Shown here: positions 43,277 to 51,613 of the stretch, piece by piece
Layout of the letters: each line of letters starts with the position of its first letter
Position numbering within the stretch: position 1 is the first letter of the stretch
Source: Streptomyces subrutilus
Lineage (GTDB): Bacteria; Actinomycetota; Actinomycetes; Streptomycetales; Streptomycetaceae
Length of the DNA: 64,000 nt
Assembly (NCBI RefSeq): GCF_008704535.1
Contig: NZ_CP023701.1
Coordinates: forward strand, 3,224,001-3,288,000
Direction of reading: 5' to 3'
Notes under the pieces: generated by a model
The model's input: the letters and a program-made list of their open reading frames with translations, nothing else
Told to the model about the DNA's origin: nothing
Databases searched by the model: none
Made by a program: the position numbers and the translations under genes

Positions 43277-44296
43277 ATGGAGCACGCACGCGACCTCACG
43301 CTTCTGCCCAAGGCCCACCTGCACCTGCACTTCACCGGCTCGATGCGACCGTCGACGCTGCTGGAGCTCGCCGACAAGTACGGCGTCCGCCTCCCCGACG
43401 CGCTGACCGCCGGGGAGCCCCCCAAGCTGCGCGCCACCGACGAGCGCGGCTGGTTCCGCTTCCAGCGGCTCTACGACGCCGCCCGCTCCTGCCTGCGCGA
43501 GCCCGACGACATCCGGCGCCTGGTGCGCGAGGCCGCCGAGGAGGACGTGCGGGACGGGAGCGGCTGGCTGGAGATCCAGGTCGACCCGACCTCGTACGCC
43601 CCGCTGCTCGGCGGCATGATCCCGGCCGTCGAGATCATCCTCGACGCCGTGGACGCGGCCTCGCGCGAGACCGGCCTCGGGATGCGCGTGGTCATCGCCG
43701 CGAACCGCATGAAGCACCCGCTGGACGCCCGTACCCTCGCCCGGCTCGCCGTCCGCTACGCCGATCGCGGGGTCGTCGGCTTCGGACTCTCCAACGACGA
43801 GCGGCGCGGCATGGCCCGCGACTTCGACCGGGCCTTCGCCATCGCCCGCGAGGGCGGCCTGCTCGCCGCCCCGCACGGCGGCGAGCTCACCGGCCCGTCC
43901 TCGGTGCGCGACTGCCTCGACGACCTGCACGCGGCCCGCATCGGGCACGGCGTACGGGCGGCCGAGGACCCCAGGCTGCTCAAGCGGCTGGCCGACCGGC
44001 AGATCACCTGCGAGGTCTGCCCGGCCTCGAACGTGGCCCTCGGGGTCTACGAGCGCCACGAGGACGTGCCGCTGCGGACGCTCTTCGACGCGGGGGTGCC
44101 GATGGCGCTGGGCGCCGACGACCCGCTGCTGTTCGGCTCGCGGCTGGCGGCGCAGTACGAGATCGCGCGGACGCACCACGGCTTCACCGACGCCGAACTC
44201 GCCGAGCTGGCCCGCCAGTCGGTGCGCGGGTCGGCGGCGCCCGAGGACACGCAGGCCAAGCTGCTGGCCGGGATCGACCACTGGCTCAGCGGGTGA
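43277..44296 (+). CDS. add: adenosine deaminase family protein
   Basis: A 339-residue amidohydrolase-fold deaminase. It begins LLPKAHLHLHFTGSMRPSTL (HxH zinc ligands), with HGGELTGPSSVRDCLD (His and catalytic Glu), RIGHGVRAAEDP, and LGADDPLLFGS in the place of the usual S-T-D-D-P. Purine salvage by deamination of adenosine or a related nucleoside is the likely role; the HFTG in place of the more usual HLDG/HLEG means the exact substrate is uncertain. Its end overlaps the convergent gene at 44286 by 11 bases. Confidence 0.85.
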   Translation: MEHARDLTLLPKAHLHLHFTGSMRPSTLLELADKYGVRLPDALTAGEPPKLRATDERGWFRFQRLYDAARSCLREPDDIRRLVREAAEEDVRDGSGWLEIQVDPTSYAPLLGGMIPAVEIILDAVDAASRETGLGMRVVIAANRMKHPLDARTLARLAVRYADRGVVGFGLSNDERRGMARDFDRAFAIAREGGLLAAPHGGELTGPSSVRDCLDDLHAARIGHGVRAAEDPRLLKRLADRQITCEVCPASNVALGVYERHEDVPLRTLFDAGVPMALGADDPLLFGSRLAAQYEIARTHHGFTDAELAELARQSVRGSAAPEDTQAKLLAGIDHWLSG

Positions 44297-44702
44297 GCCT
44301 GAGGTCCCCTTCGTAGCAGTCGGCGCGCACCCGGCCGCCGTCCGGGAAGCCGATCTCCAGGTGGGTGCGGCCCTGTTCGGGCAGGGCGTACTCGGCGACG
44401 GAGGCGACGGTCTCGCCGAGGTGGCGCAGGAACGGGTGGTCGCCGAGGTCCTCGCCGACCTCGATGCGGCCCCACTCCCCCATGTCGTACGGGGCGTGCG
44501 GCGCACCGGACTCGACGATCAGGCACTGGTCGGATCCGGTGGTGATCCGGATGGAGTCGCCGACGCTGTCGATCAGCCACACGTCGAGCGGTGCCTCGGA
44601 GCGCTCGCCGTCGCTGACGTGCCAGGACGCGACGACTCTGCTGAGGGTGCGCCCCACGAGTCGGGTGGGGTCCGTACCGGCCCCGTGGAGCGGACAGAGC
44701 AT
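44286..44702 (-). CDS. hypothetical protein, convergent overlap with add
   Basis: A 138-residue soluble protein starting MLCPLHGAGTDPTRLVGRT, with VASWHVSDGERSEAPLDVWL, ESGAPHAPYDMGEWGRIEV and a beta-rich end. No family recognised. Codon use is coding. It overlaps the end of add on the opposite strand and lies 16 bases downstream of murB on the same strand, with which it may share a transcript in reverse order (murB starts upstream at 45774). Confidence 0.65.
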   Translation of the reverse strand: MLCPLHGAGTDPTRLVGRTLSRVVASWHVSDGERSEAPLDVWLIDSVGDSIRITTGSDQCLIVESGAPHAPYDMGEWGRIEVGEDLGDHPFLRHLGETVASVAEYALPEQGRTHLEIGFPDGGRVRADCYEGDLRLTR

Positions 44703-44718
44703 GGGCGGCCGGGGCTCC

Positions 44719-45774
44719 TCAGATGCTGACGCCGACCGTCACCGGCTCGTTGACGAGGGTGACGCCGAAGGCCGCGTGGACGCCCGCGACGACCTCGCGG
44801 GCGAGGGCGAGGAGGTCCTCGGTGGTGGCCTCGCCGCGGTTGGTGAGGGCGAGGGTGTGCTTGGTGGAGATGCGGGCGGGGCCGGTGCCGTAGCCCTTGG
44901 TGAATCCGGCCTTGTCGATCAGCCAGGCCGCGCTGGTCTTCGTCCGGCCGTCGCCCGCCGGGTAGGCGGGCGGGGCGGTGTCGGGGCCGAGGCGGTCCTG
45001 GGCGCGGGTGAGGAAGGCGGCGTAGGCCTCGTCGGTGAGGACCGGGTTGTGGAAGAAGGAGCCGGCCGACCAGGTGTCGTGGTCGGCGGGGTCGAGGACC
45101 ATGCCCTTGCCGGCCCGCAGCCGCAGCACGGTCTCGCGGGCGGTGGCGGCCGGCACCCGGTCGCCGGCCGCGACGCCGAGGGCGCGGGCGGTCTCGGGGT
45201 ACTTGATCGGCGCGGAGAGCCCGCCGGCGTCCTCCAGGGCGAACCGCACGCGCAGGACGACGTACCGCTCGGGCCGGTCCTTGAAGAGGCTGTGGCGGTA
45301 GCGGAAGGCGCACTCGGCGGCGGTCAGGGTGACCGTCTCGCGCAGGGTGCGGTCGTAGGCGACGACCTCGGTGATGGTGTCGCGGACCTCCTGGCCGTAC
45401 GCCCCGACGTTCTGGATCGGGGTGGCGCCGGCGGAGCCGGGGATGCCGGCGAGGCACTCGATGCCGGCGAGGCCCGCTTCGACGGTACGGGCGACGGCGT
45501 CGCTCCAGTTCTCGCCCGCGGCGAGCTCCAGGCGGGTGCCGTCCAGCGCGAAGCCGGTGGTCGCGATGCGCAGGGCGGTGCCGTCGAAGCCCCGGTCGCC
45601 GATGACCAGGTTGCTGCCGCCGCCGATGACCAGGAGCGGGGTGCCGCTCTCGTCCGCGGCGCGGACGGCCGCGACGACCTCGGCGTCGGTGGTGGCGGTG
45701 ATCAGGCGGGCGGCGGGGCCGCCGAGCCGGAAGGTGGTCAGCGGGGCGAGGGGGGCGTCGTGGAGTTCCTGCAC
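44719..45774 (-). CDS. murB: UDP-N-acetylmuramate dehydrogenase
   Basis: FAD enzyme that reduces UDP-GlcNAc-enolpyruvate to UDP-MurNAc in peptidoglycan synthesis. The 351-residue protein (GTG start) has TTFRLGGPAARLITATTD, LVIGGGSNLVIGDRGFDG (FAD site), GIPGSAGATPIQNVGAYGQE, RYRHSLFKDR, the GSFFHNP catalytic Ser segment and AAWLIDKAGFTKGYG. This matches the long type I form of actinobacteria. Confidence 0.96.
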   Translation of the reverse strand: MQELHDAPLAPLTTFRLGGPAARLITATTDAEVVAAVRAADESGTPLLVIGGGSNLVIGDRGFDGTALRIATTGFALDGTRLELAAGENWSDAVARTVEAGLAGIECLAGIPGSAGATPIQNVGAYGQEVRDTITEVVAYDRTLRETVTLTAAECAFRYRHSLFKDRPERYVVLRVRFALEDAGGLSAPIKYPETARALGVAAGDRVPAATARETVLRLRAGKGMVLDPADHDTWSAGSFFHNPVLTDEAYAAFLTRAQDRLGPDTAPPAYPAGDGRTKTSAAWLIDKAGFTKGYGTGPARISTKHTLALTNRGEATTEDLLALAREVVAGVHAAFGVTLVNEPVTVGVSI

Positions 45775-45856
45775 GGGGACAAGAGTACGGTCCGCGGCCC
45801 CCGCATCCCTGCGGGGCCACGGACCGTAACCGCGAGCGGTGGGGCGGGCCGGCGGG

Positions 45857-47428
45857 TCAGCCGGCGGAGCGCACCTTCCGCGGCGGCGCGGCCGCGCGGG
45901 CGGCGGGCACGGCCGGCGCGGACCCCGGCCGGCGCGGCAGCAGCAGGGCCAGCGCGGCGGCGAGGGCGACGGCCCCGGCGCCGATCCACAGGGCGGGGAC
46001 GGTGCCGTCGGTGAAGGCCTGCGGGGTCTCGTAGCCGCCCCGGGCGGAGAAGACGGAGGCCAGGATCGCGACGCCGAGGGCGCCGCCGACCTCGCGCAGG
46101 GCGTTGTTGGTGCCGGAGGCCTTGCCCTGGTCGGCGGGGCCGACGGTGGACATGAGGACGTTGGCGGCGGGGGCGAAGTAGAGGGCCATGCCGATCCCGC
46201 TGAGGATCAGCGGCGGCAACTGGGCGGCGTAGGGGAGGTCGGTGGTCAGGATGGCCGCGAACCAGCCGAGGCCGAGGGCCTGGAAGGCCAGTCCGGCGGC
46301 GACGACGGGACGGCCGCCGATGCGGTCGGACAGGATGCCGGCGATCGGGGCGACGATCATCGGCATGCCGGTCCACGGGAGCATGCGCAGGCCGGCTTCG
46401 GTGGGCGAGTAACCGGCCACGCCCTGGAGGAACTGGCTGAGCAGGAAGATCGAACCGAACATACCGAGGAACATCAGCAGGCTGGCGAAGTTGATTCCGA
46501 GGAAGCCCCGGTTGCGGAAGAGACGCATGGGGAGCATCGGGTTGGGGCTGCGGAAGCCGTGGCGGACGAAGGCGCCGACGAGCGCGGTGCCGGCGATCAG
46601 GCCGGTGAGCACGGGGGCGCTGGTCCAGCCGTGGGCGTTGGCGTTCACCAGCCCGTAGACGATGCCGAAGAGCCCGCCGCTGATCAGCAGGGTGCCCGGG
46701 ACGTCGAGGCGGGAGCCGGGGGCGGTGGACTCGGCGAGGCGCAGGCGGGCGAGCGGGATGAGCGCGAGGCCGATCGGGACGTTGAGCCAGAAGATCCACT
46801 GCCACGAGATGTGCTCGGTCAGGCTGCCGCCGATCAGCGGCCCGCTGGCGACCGCGAGGCCGGTGACGGCGCCGTAGATGCCCAGTGCCATGCCGCGGCG
46901 GGCCGCCGGGACGGCCGCGGTCAGCAGGGTCAGGGTGAGCGGCATCATGATCGCGGCGCCGACGCCCTGGACGGCGCGGGCGGCGATGAGGGCGTCGATC
47001 CCGGGCGAGAGCGCGGCGGCGGCGGAGGCTCCGGTGAAGACCGAGAGCCCGACGACGAACAGCCGGCGGCGGCCGAATCGGTCACCGAGGGCGGCGCCGA
47101 ACATCAGCAGGACGGCGAAGGTGAGCGTGTACGCGTTCACCGTCCACTCCAGGTCCTCCAGCTTGCCGCCGAGGTCGGACCGGATGGCGGGGAGGGCGGT
47201 GGTGACGACGAGGTTGTCGAGGGCGGCCATGAAACTGGCGGTACCCGTGAGCACGAGCGCCCAGACGGCCGGGCCACGGAGCCTGGTGTCGGTGGCGGAG
47301 GCGGAGGCGGAGGCGGAGGCGGTGGTGGGGTCGGTGCCGTCTTTGGTGGCGGCACCTGCTTCGGTGCCGGTTTTCCTGTTCGGCTCTCTCTTCGGCCCTC
47401 TGCCGGTCTCGCTGCCTGGCGTGTTCAC
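45857..47428 (-). CDS. MFS drug:proton antiporter, DHA2 (EmrB/QacA) family
   Basis: A 523-residue transporter with about 14 membrane segments. Visible: ALDNLVVTTALPAIRSDLGG (family start), GDRFGRRRLFVVGLS (loop 2-3 motif A), GIYGAVTGLAVASGPLIGG (antiporter motif C), ISWQWIFWLNVPIGL. The N-terminal 45 residues contain an Ala-Ser run encoded by a GCGGAG repeat. It starts just downstream of a 20-bp palindrome that also stands before the TetR gene, so export of an inducer under TetR control is likely. Substrate unknown. Confidence 0.88.
   Translation of the reverse strand: MNTPGSETGRGPKREPNRKTGTEAGAATKDGTDPTTASASASASATDTRLRGPAVWALVLTGTASFMAALDNLVVTTALPAIRSDLGGKLEDLEWTVNAYTLTFAVLLMFGAALGDRFGRRRLFVVGLSVFTGASAAAALSPGIDALIAARAVQGVGAAIMMPLTLTLLTAAVPAARRGMALGIYGAVTGLAVASGPLIGGSLTEHISWQWIFWLNVPIGLALIPLARLRLAESTAPGSRLDVPGTLLISGGLFGIVYGLVNANAHGWTSAPVLTGLIAGTALVGAFVRHGFRSPNPMLPMRLFRNRGFLGINFASLLMFLGMFGSIFLLSQFLQGVAGYSPTEAGLRMLPWTGMPMIVAPIAGILSDRIGGRPVVAAGLAFQALGLGWFAAILTTDLPYAAQLPPLILSGIGMALYFAPAANVLMSTVGPADQGKASGTNNALREVGGALGVAILASVFSARGGYETPQAFTDGTVPALWIGAGAVALAAALALLLPRRPGSAPAVPAARAAAPPRKVRSAG
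47295..47318. repeat. hexanucleotide tandem repeat in the MFS gene
   Basis: Four exact GCGGAG units (plus strand) encode alternating Ser-Ala in the N-terminal tail of the transporter. Being a multiple of three, length change would alter only the tail. Confidence 0.8.
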
Positions 47429-47448
47429 GGTTCCCCCTGCTGATTGCT

Positions 47449-47468
47449 GTTAGTTATTGCTGACTAAC
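47449..47468. promoter_or_regulatory. TetR operator upstream of the MFS gene
   Basis: GTTAGT-N8-ACTAAC, the same half-sites and spacing as the palindrome at 48179-48198 before tetR. It ends 20 bases before the MFS start (47428), the right place to block its promoter. Confidence 0.78.
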
Positions 47469-47573
47469 TTGTGCGACCAGAAAGACGCGCACACGGCCCC
47501 CACCCCCGAACCGACCGCGGACCGGGGTCGGTCCGGGGCTGCGCGCCGTGCGGTCGGACTACCACCCGGACTA

Positions 47574-48170
47574 CTACGGGGTGGTGGAGGCGGTCTGCGT
47601 CTGGGGCCGGGGCTGGGGCTGGGGCTGGACCACCGAGTAACACCCCTCCCACACCCGGTGGCCGGGCGGAAAGCCCATGGCGGCCAAGGCGTTGATGAGC
47701 ATCCCGTAGGCCATGAAGGTGGTGGTCTCACCGGTGTCGGCCCCCAGGGGCAGGTGCACGGTGTCCCACAGCTCCATCCAGCCGGCCCGCACCATCTCCC
47801 CGAACTCCGGCTCGCCGGCGGCCTCGGCGGCGGCCACGGTCACGTAGGTCTGCATCTGCATCTGGAGCTTGTCGGGCTGGTCGGTGATGAGCTGCATGTA
47901 CGCCGCCCCCATGACCTTGACGGCCTTCTCCCCGTGGACCCCCTTCCCCGCCTCCTCCAGCGCGAGGCGGATGTCCTCCATGCAGCGCGCGCTGGCGGCG
48001 AGGAAGATCGCCTGCTTGTTGGGGAAGAGCCGGAACAGGTACGGCTGCGAGACACCCACCCGCTTGGCGATCGCCTCGGTGGAAGTCCCGTAATAACCCC
48101 CCCGCGCGAACTCGTGCATCGCCGCACGGATGACACTCTCCCGCCGCTCGGCGGCGCTCATCCTGACCAT
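47574..48170 (-). CDS. TetR-family repressor
   Basis: A 198-residue regulator. N-terminal HTH: RESVIRAAMHEFARGGYYGT, then AIAKRVGVSQPYLFRLFPNK, the TetR signature. The ligand domain (KLQMQMQTYVTVAAAEAAG; MAYGMLINALAAMGF) is followed by a Pro/Gln run encoded by a 6-base repeat. ATG 48170 is used; ATG 48161 is an alternative. It probably represses itself and the MFS gene through the two matching palindromes. Confidence 0.88.
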   Translation of the reverse strand: MVRMSAAERRESVIRAAMHEFARGGYYGTSTEAIAKRVGVSQPYLFRLFPNKQAIFLAASARCMEDIRLALEEAGKGVHGEKAVKVMGAAYMQLITDQPDKLQMQMQTYVTVAAAEAAGEPEFGEMVRAGWMELWDTVHLPLGADTGETTTFMAYGMLINALAAMGFPPGHRVWEGCYSVVQPQPQPRPQTQTASTTP

Positions 48171-48176
48171 GCGAGA

Positions 48177-48200
48177 AAGTTAGTGGCTAATCACTAACTT
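48177..48200. promoter_or_regulatory. TetR operator upstream of tetR
   Basis: Perfect palindrome AAGTTAGT-N8-ACTAACTT directly before the tetR ATG. The core GTTAGT-N8-ACTAAC is repeated at 47449-47468. Confidence 0.82.
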
Positions 48201-48314
48201 GGTCAAGGGGGTGTGGGGAGCGGGGGTTGGGGACCCGGGCGGTGGGACGGGTCGGTCGGCGGTGTGGGGGCGGCGGTGCGCCCGCCGCCCCCCTCCGCCC
48301 CTTCCCGCGTCCCC

Positions 48315-48743
48315 TCAGCCCAGCGCCACCACGGCCCGGGCCATGCCCAGGACCTTCTGGCCGGCGCTCGTGGCCGTCAGGTCCACTCGGACGCGGTTGT
48401 CGTCCAGCTTGGCGGCGACCTTGGCCGTGACCTCGATCAGACCGCCCCGGTCGTCGTTCGGTACGACGACCGGGCGGGTGAAGCGCACGCCGTACTCGAC
48501 CACCGCGCCCGGGTCGCCGACCCAGTCGGTGACCACGCGGATCGCCTCGGCCATGGTGAACATGCCGTGCGCGATCACGTCCGGCAGTCCCACCTCCTTG
48601 GCGAACTTCTCGTTCCAGTGGATCGGGTTGAAGTCGCCCGAGGCGCCGGCGTACCGGACCAGCGTGGCGCGCGTCACGGGGAAGGAGCCCGCCGGGAGCT
48701 CGGTGCCGACCTCGACGTCCGCGTACGTGATCTGCGCTGCCAT
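48315..48743 (-). CDS. hadB: MaoC-like (3R)-hydroxyacyl dehydratase subunit B
   Basis: A 142-residue hotdog-fold protein with the catalytic segment GDFNPIHWNEKFAKEVGLPD (Asp and His of hydratase 2) and VIAHGMFTMAEAIRVVTDW. It pairs with the next gene (1-base gap) as the HadA-HadB type dehydratase of actinobacteria, where B carries the catalytic pair and A the substrate-binding half. In Streptomyces the natural substrate is uncertain; a fatty-acid-type acyl thioester is likely. Confidence 0.85.
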   Translation of the reverse strand: MAAQITYADVEVGTELPAGSFPVTRATLVRYAGASGDFNPIHWNEKFAKEVGLPDVIAHGMFTMAEAIRVVTDWVGDPGAVVEYGVRFTRPVVVPNDDRGGLIEVTAKVAAKLDDNRVRVDLTATSAGQKVLGMARAVVALG

Positions 48744-48744
48744 G

Positions 48745-49197
48745 TCAGGCCTCCTCGGGGGCGCGGGAGACGAGCTTCGTCCAGGCCGTCACCACGTGCT
48801 CGCCGGACTCGTCGTGGACCTCGCCGCGGATGTCGATGATGTCGTTGCCGGCCATCGACTTCACGGCCTCGATGGTGGAGGTCACCGACAGGCGGTCACC
48901 GGCGCGCACCGGGCGGGCGTACGCGAACTTCTGGTCGCCGTGCACGACCCGGCTGTAGTCCAGGCCCAGCTGCGGGTCCGCGACGACCTGGCCGGCCGCG
49001 GCGAAAGTGATGGCGAACACGAAGGTCGGCGGCGCGATCACGTCGGGGTGGCCGGCGTTCTTGGCGGCTTCGGGGTCGGTGTAGACGGGATTGTCGTCAC
49101 CCACTGCCACCGCGAATTCGCGGATCTTCTCCCGGCCGACCTCGTAAGGATCGGTGGGCGGGTAGCTCCGCCCTACGAAGGACTGGTCGAGAGCCAT
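48745..49197 (-). CDS. hadA: MaoC-like dehydratase subunit A
   Basis: A 150-residue hotdog protein, MALDQSFVGRSYPPTDPYEV, with AVGDDNPVYTDPEAAKNAGH (here the catalytic His of the D-x-x-x-x-H motif is replaced: NPVYTD), VIAPPTFVFAITFAAAG and YARPVRAGDRLSVTSTIEA. This fits the non-catalytic, substrate-binding HadA/HadC-type subunit. It lies 158 bases downstream of rpmG, as in other actinomycetes. Confidence 0.85.
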   Translation of the reverse strand: MALDQSFVGRSYPPTDPYEVGREKIREFAVAVGDDNPVYTDPEAAKNAGHPDVIAPPTFVFAITFAAAGQVVADPQLGLDYSRVVHGDQKFAYARPVRAGDRLSVTSTIEAVKSMAGNDIIDIRGEVHDESGEHVVTAWTKLVSRAPEEA

Positions 49198-49285
49198 GAC
49201 TCGCTACCTCCTGGTGAAGGGACTGGGACACGAAAGAACGGAAAGGAACAGGGTGGAACGACTGGTGGAACGATGCGGGAAACGA

Positions 49286-49323
49286 CATGAGGCCGCCCCC
49301 CAGTGAAGGGGGACGACCTCATG
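49286..49323 (-). terminator. terminator after rpmG
   Basis: Imperfect stem CATGAGG...CCCCC / GGGGG...CCTCATG with a 7-base loop in the gap between rpmG and hadA; on the minus strand it is followed by TCGTTTC. Confidence 0.7.
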
Positions 49324-49354
49324 ACTGTGCCTGTTAAACGGGACTTCGCTGGTG

Positions 49355-49519
49355 TCAGCGGGTCTCGCGGTGCGCGGTGTGCGAGTTGCAGCGCGGGCAG
49401 TGCTTCTTCATCTCAAGACGGTCCGGGTTGTTACGCCGGTTCTTCTTGGTGATGTAGTTCCGCTCCTTGCACTCCACGCAGGCCAGCGTGATCTTCGGGC
49501 GGACGTCGGTGGCAGCCAC
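49355..49519 (-). CDS. rpmG: 50S ribosomal protein L33
   Basis: A 54-residue protein from GTG 49519 ([19 protein letters not shown]). It keeps both CxxC pairs (CVEC and CPRC), so this is the zinc-binding C+ form; actinomycetes often have a second zinc-free copy. Conserved [20 protein letters not shown] is present. It lies just downstream of tRNA-Met and tRNA-Thr on the same strand. Confidence 0.95.
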
Positions 49520-49607
49520 GTGAGTGCTCCTTGACGGAAATTGGGACGGATGAACGCATACAAGAGTAGCCGACCGGGAGACCGACCCCGCAATCGGCTA
49601 CTGTGTG

Positions 49608-49680
49608 TAGCGGCGACCGGACTTGAACCGGTGACACAGCGATTATGAGCCGCTTGCTCTACCGACTGAGCTACGCCGCT
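49608..49680 (-). tRNA. trnM: tRNA-Met (CAT)
   Basis: A 73-base cloverleaf on the minus strand: acceptor AGCGGCG/CGCCGCT, D arm AGCTCAGTCGGTAGAGC, anticodon loop CTCATAA, T arm ACCGGTTCAAGTCCGGT. The acceptor starts with a paired A-T and the anticodon stem lacks the three G-C pairs of the initiator, so it is an elongator-type tRNA (a CAT tRNA-Ile2 cannot be excluded). Confidence 0.9.
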
Positions 49681-49728
49681 TTGATGTGATCGACTCCCCA
49701 CCCGAGGGTGGGGAACCTCTCTCACCAG

Positions 49729-49801
49729 AGCCCCAATGCGGAATCGAACCGCAGACCTTCTCCTTACCATGGAGACGCTCTACCGACTGAGCTATTGGGG
49801 C
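49729..49801 (-). tRNA. trnT: tRNA-Thr (GGT)
   Basis: A 73-base cloverleaf on the minus strand: acceptor GCCCCAA/TTGGGGC, anticodon stem TCTCC-ATGGTAA-GGAGA with anticodon GGT, T arm GCGGTTCGATTCCGC. It is upstream of tRNA-Met and rpmG on the same strand, probably in one transcript. Confidence 0.96.
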
Positions 49802-50217
49802 GAGCGATGAAGACATTACACGGTTGCCCGCCGATCGCCCAAATCCTTTGCGGGGACAGGGCTCCGAGGGGGTCGGCCCCTCATTCCCGATCAAGGCGAA
49901 GAGGGCTTCGGACCCCGATTTCGCGCAGATTGTGTCCGGGCTCACATCCCCGCGCCCGCCCGGAGCCCCCGGTGAGCCCCCCGCGAGCCCGCTGCGAGCC
50001 GCCCGGGAGCGCTCGACGAGCACCCCTGGGAGCCCTCGGCGGGAGCCGGGCGCGTGCGGGCGGGTGCTCCGGCGCGCGGGCACCACACCGGTACGACTAT
50101 TTCCCTCCTCCGCGAAGCGGCGTGCCCCGCGCCCTAGGCTCTGAGCACGCTGCGTGATCTTGGGCCGCGGGCCGGAGGCCACGGCTCAGGAACCGCCCGA
50201 GCCACCGCAGGAGCGCG
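49802..50217. other. intergenic region, 416 bp
   Basis: Divergent gap between the tRNA-Thr/tRNA-Met/rpmG unit (-) and the amidohydrolase gene (+). It must hold both promoters. I see no gene in it; the long frames across it have poor codon use and low-complexity Pro/Arg/Gly products. Confidence 0.5.
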
Positions 50218-51558
50218 ATGTCCGACAGCCAGCCGCAGCAGCCGTTCCAGTCCCCGCGCGGTGGCCGCGGCGAGGGCGGCGGCCACGGACCCGCACACGG
50301 CCCCGCGGACGGCACCGGTCACCGCGGCGGCCCCACCCCCGGCCACCCGGTCGCCGCCGAGGGCGGCACGCTGCTGCTCACCGGCGCCCGGCTCACCGAC
50401 GGCCGCACCGTCGACGTGCGGCTCGGCGGGGGGCGCATCCAGGCCGTCGGCACCGCCGGGAGCCTGCCGGCCGCGGCCCTGTCCCGAGTGGACCTGACCG
50501 GCTACCTGTTGCTGCCCGCCCCCGCCGAACCGCACGCCCACGGCGACACCGCCCTGACCGCCGACGGCGACGGGCCCGTCTCCTACGCCCCCGACGAGGT
50601 CCAGCGCCGCGCCACCGAGGCCGCCCTGCTCCAGCTCGGCCACGGCGCCACGGCCGTGCGTTCGCACGTACGGATCGGGGACGTGCACGGCCTCGGCCCG
50701 ATGGCGGCCGTGCTCCAGGCCCGCCGCTCCCTGCGGGGCCTCGCCGACCTCACCGCCGTGGCCGTGCCCCGGCTGCTGACCGGGCTGGCGGGTGCGGACG
50801 GGCTCGCCATGCTGCGCGACGCGGTCAAGATGGGCGCCTCCGTGATCGGCGGCTGCCCCGACCTGGACCCCGACCCGGCCGGGTTCCTCGAAGCCGTCCT
50901 GGAGCTCGCCGCCGAACACGGCTGCCCCGTGGACCTCCACACCGACGGCGACGACCCGGCCCGCCTCGCCCGCCTCGCCGCCATGGCCGGCGGGCTGCGC
51001 CCCGGGGTGACCATCGGACCCTGCGGCGGGCTGTCCCGGCTCCCGCTCGACGTGGCCGGCCGCGCCGCCGACCAGCTGGCCGCGGCCGGGGTGCGCGTCA
51101 CCTGCCTCCCCCAGGGCGACTGCGCGGCCCTGGAGCGCCGCGGTCTGCGCACCGCGCCCGTACGCCTCCTGCGGGCCTCCGGGGTCGGGGTCGCGGCCGG
51201 CAGCGGGGCGCTGCGCGACGCCGGGAACCCGGTCGGGCGCGGGGACCCGCTGGAGGCCGCGTACCTCCTGGCGTCCCAGGGCGGGCTGCGTGCGGGCGAG
51301 GCCTACGAGTCGGTGAGCTCCTGTGCCCGCGAGGCGATGGGTCTGCCGGAGGTGCGGGTGGAGGCCGGCTTCCCGGCGGAGCTGCTGGCCGTGCGCGGGG
51401 ACCGGATCGCGGGCGTGCTCTCCCTCGCGTACAGCCGCATCGTGATCCACCGGGGGCGGGTCGTAGCCCGTACGAGTGCCGTACGGGAGTACTGCGACTC
51501 GGCGGTCGCGGTGGCCCTGGACCTGCCCCGTCAGGGCCGTACGGAGCCCGGGCCGTGA
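50218..51558 (+). CDS. cytosine deaminase-like amidohydrolase, active site degenerate
   Basis: A 446-residue protein: Gly/Pro/His-rich residues 1-45, then an amidohydrolase fold related to cytosine deaminase (LLTGARLTDGRTVDVRLGG; PAEPHAHGDTAL; NPVGRGDPLEAAYLLASQ). HxH and the His of LHTDGDDPARL are kept, but the catalytic Glu (HxDE in the family) is Gly, the later His is lost (TIGPCGGLS), and the metal-binding Asp (GxDNxRDP) reads GSGALRD. It may be a non-catalytic relative. Alignments were made by eye. Confidence 0.75.
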   Translation: MSDSQPQQPFQSPRGGRGEGGGHGPAHGPADGTGHRGGPTPGHPVAAEGGTLLLTGARLTDGRTVDVRLGGGRIQAVGTAGSLPAAALSRVDLTGYLLLPAPAEPHAHGDTALTADGDGPVSYAPDEVQRRATEAALLQLGHGATAVRSHVRIGDVHGLGPMAAVLQARRSLRGLADLTAVAVPRLLTGLAGADGLAMLRDAVKMGASVIGGCPDLDPDPAGFLEAVLELAAEHGCPVDLHTDGDDPARLARLAAMAGGLRPGVTIGPCGGLSRLPLDVAGRAADQLAAAGVRVTCLPQGDCAALERRGLRTAPVRLLRASGVGVAAGSGALRDAGNPVGRGDPLEAAYLLASQGGLRAGEAYESVSSCAREAMGLPEVRVEAGFPAELLAVRGDRIAGVLSLAYSRIVIHRGRVVARTSAVREYCDSAVAVALDLPRQGRTEPGP

Positions 51559-51613
51559 AGGTCCGCCGGAGCGTTCGCGGGCGTGGGCGGCCGGGTCGTC
51601 GTACGGTCGGGGC

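Noticed and set aside
45857..47428. Resistance island character for the MFS/TetR pair
   Set aside because: Codon use and GC content match the neighbours and no mobile element is near; it looks like ordinary chromosomal efflux.
49643..50182. 179-codon minus-strand frame over tRNA genes and their upstream gap
   Set aside because: It runs through tRNA-Met and tRNA-Thr and encodes a low-complexity Arg/Gly/Pro product.
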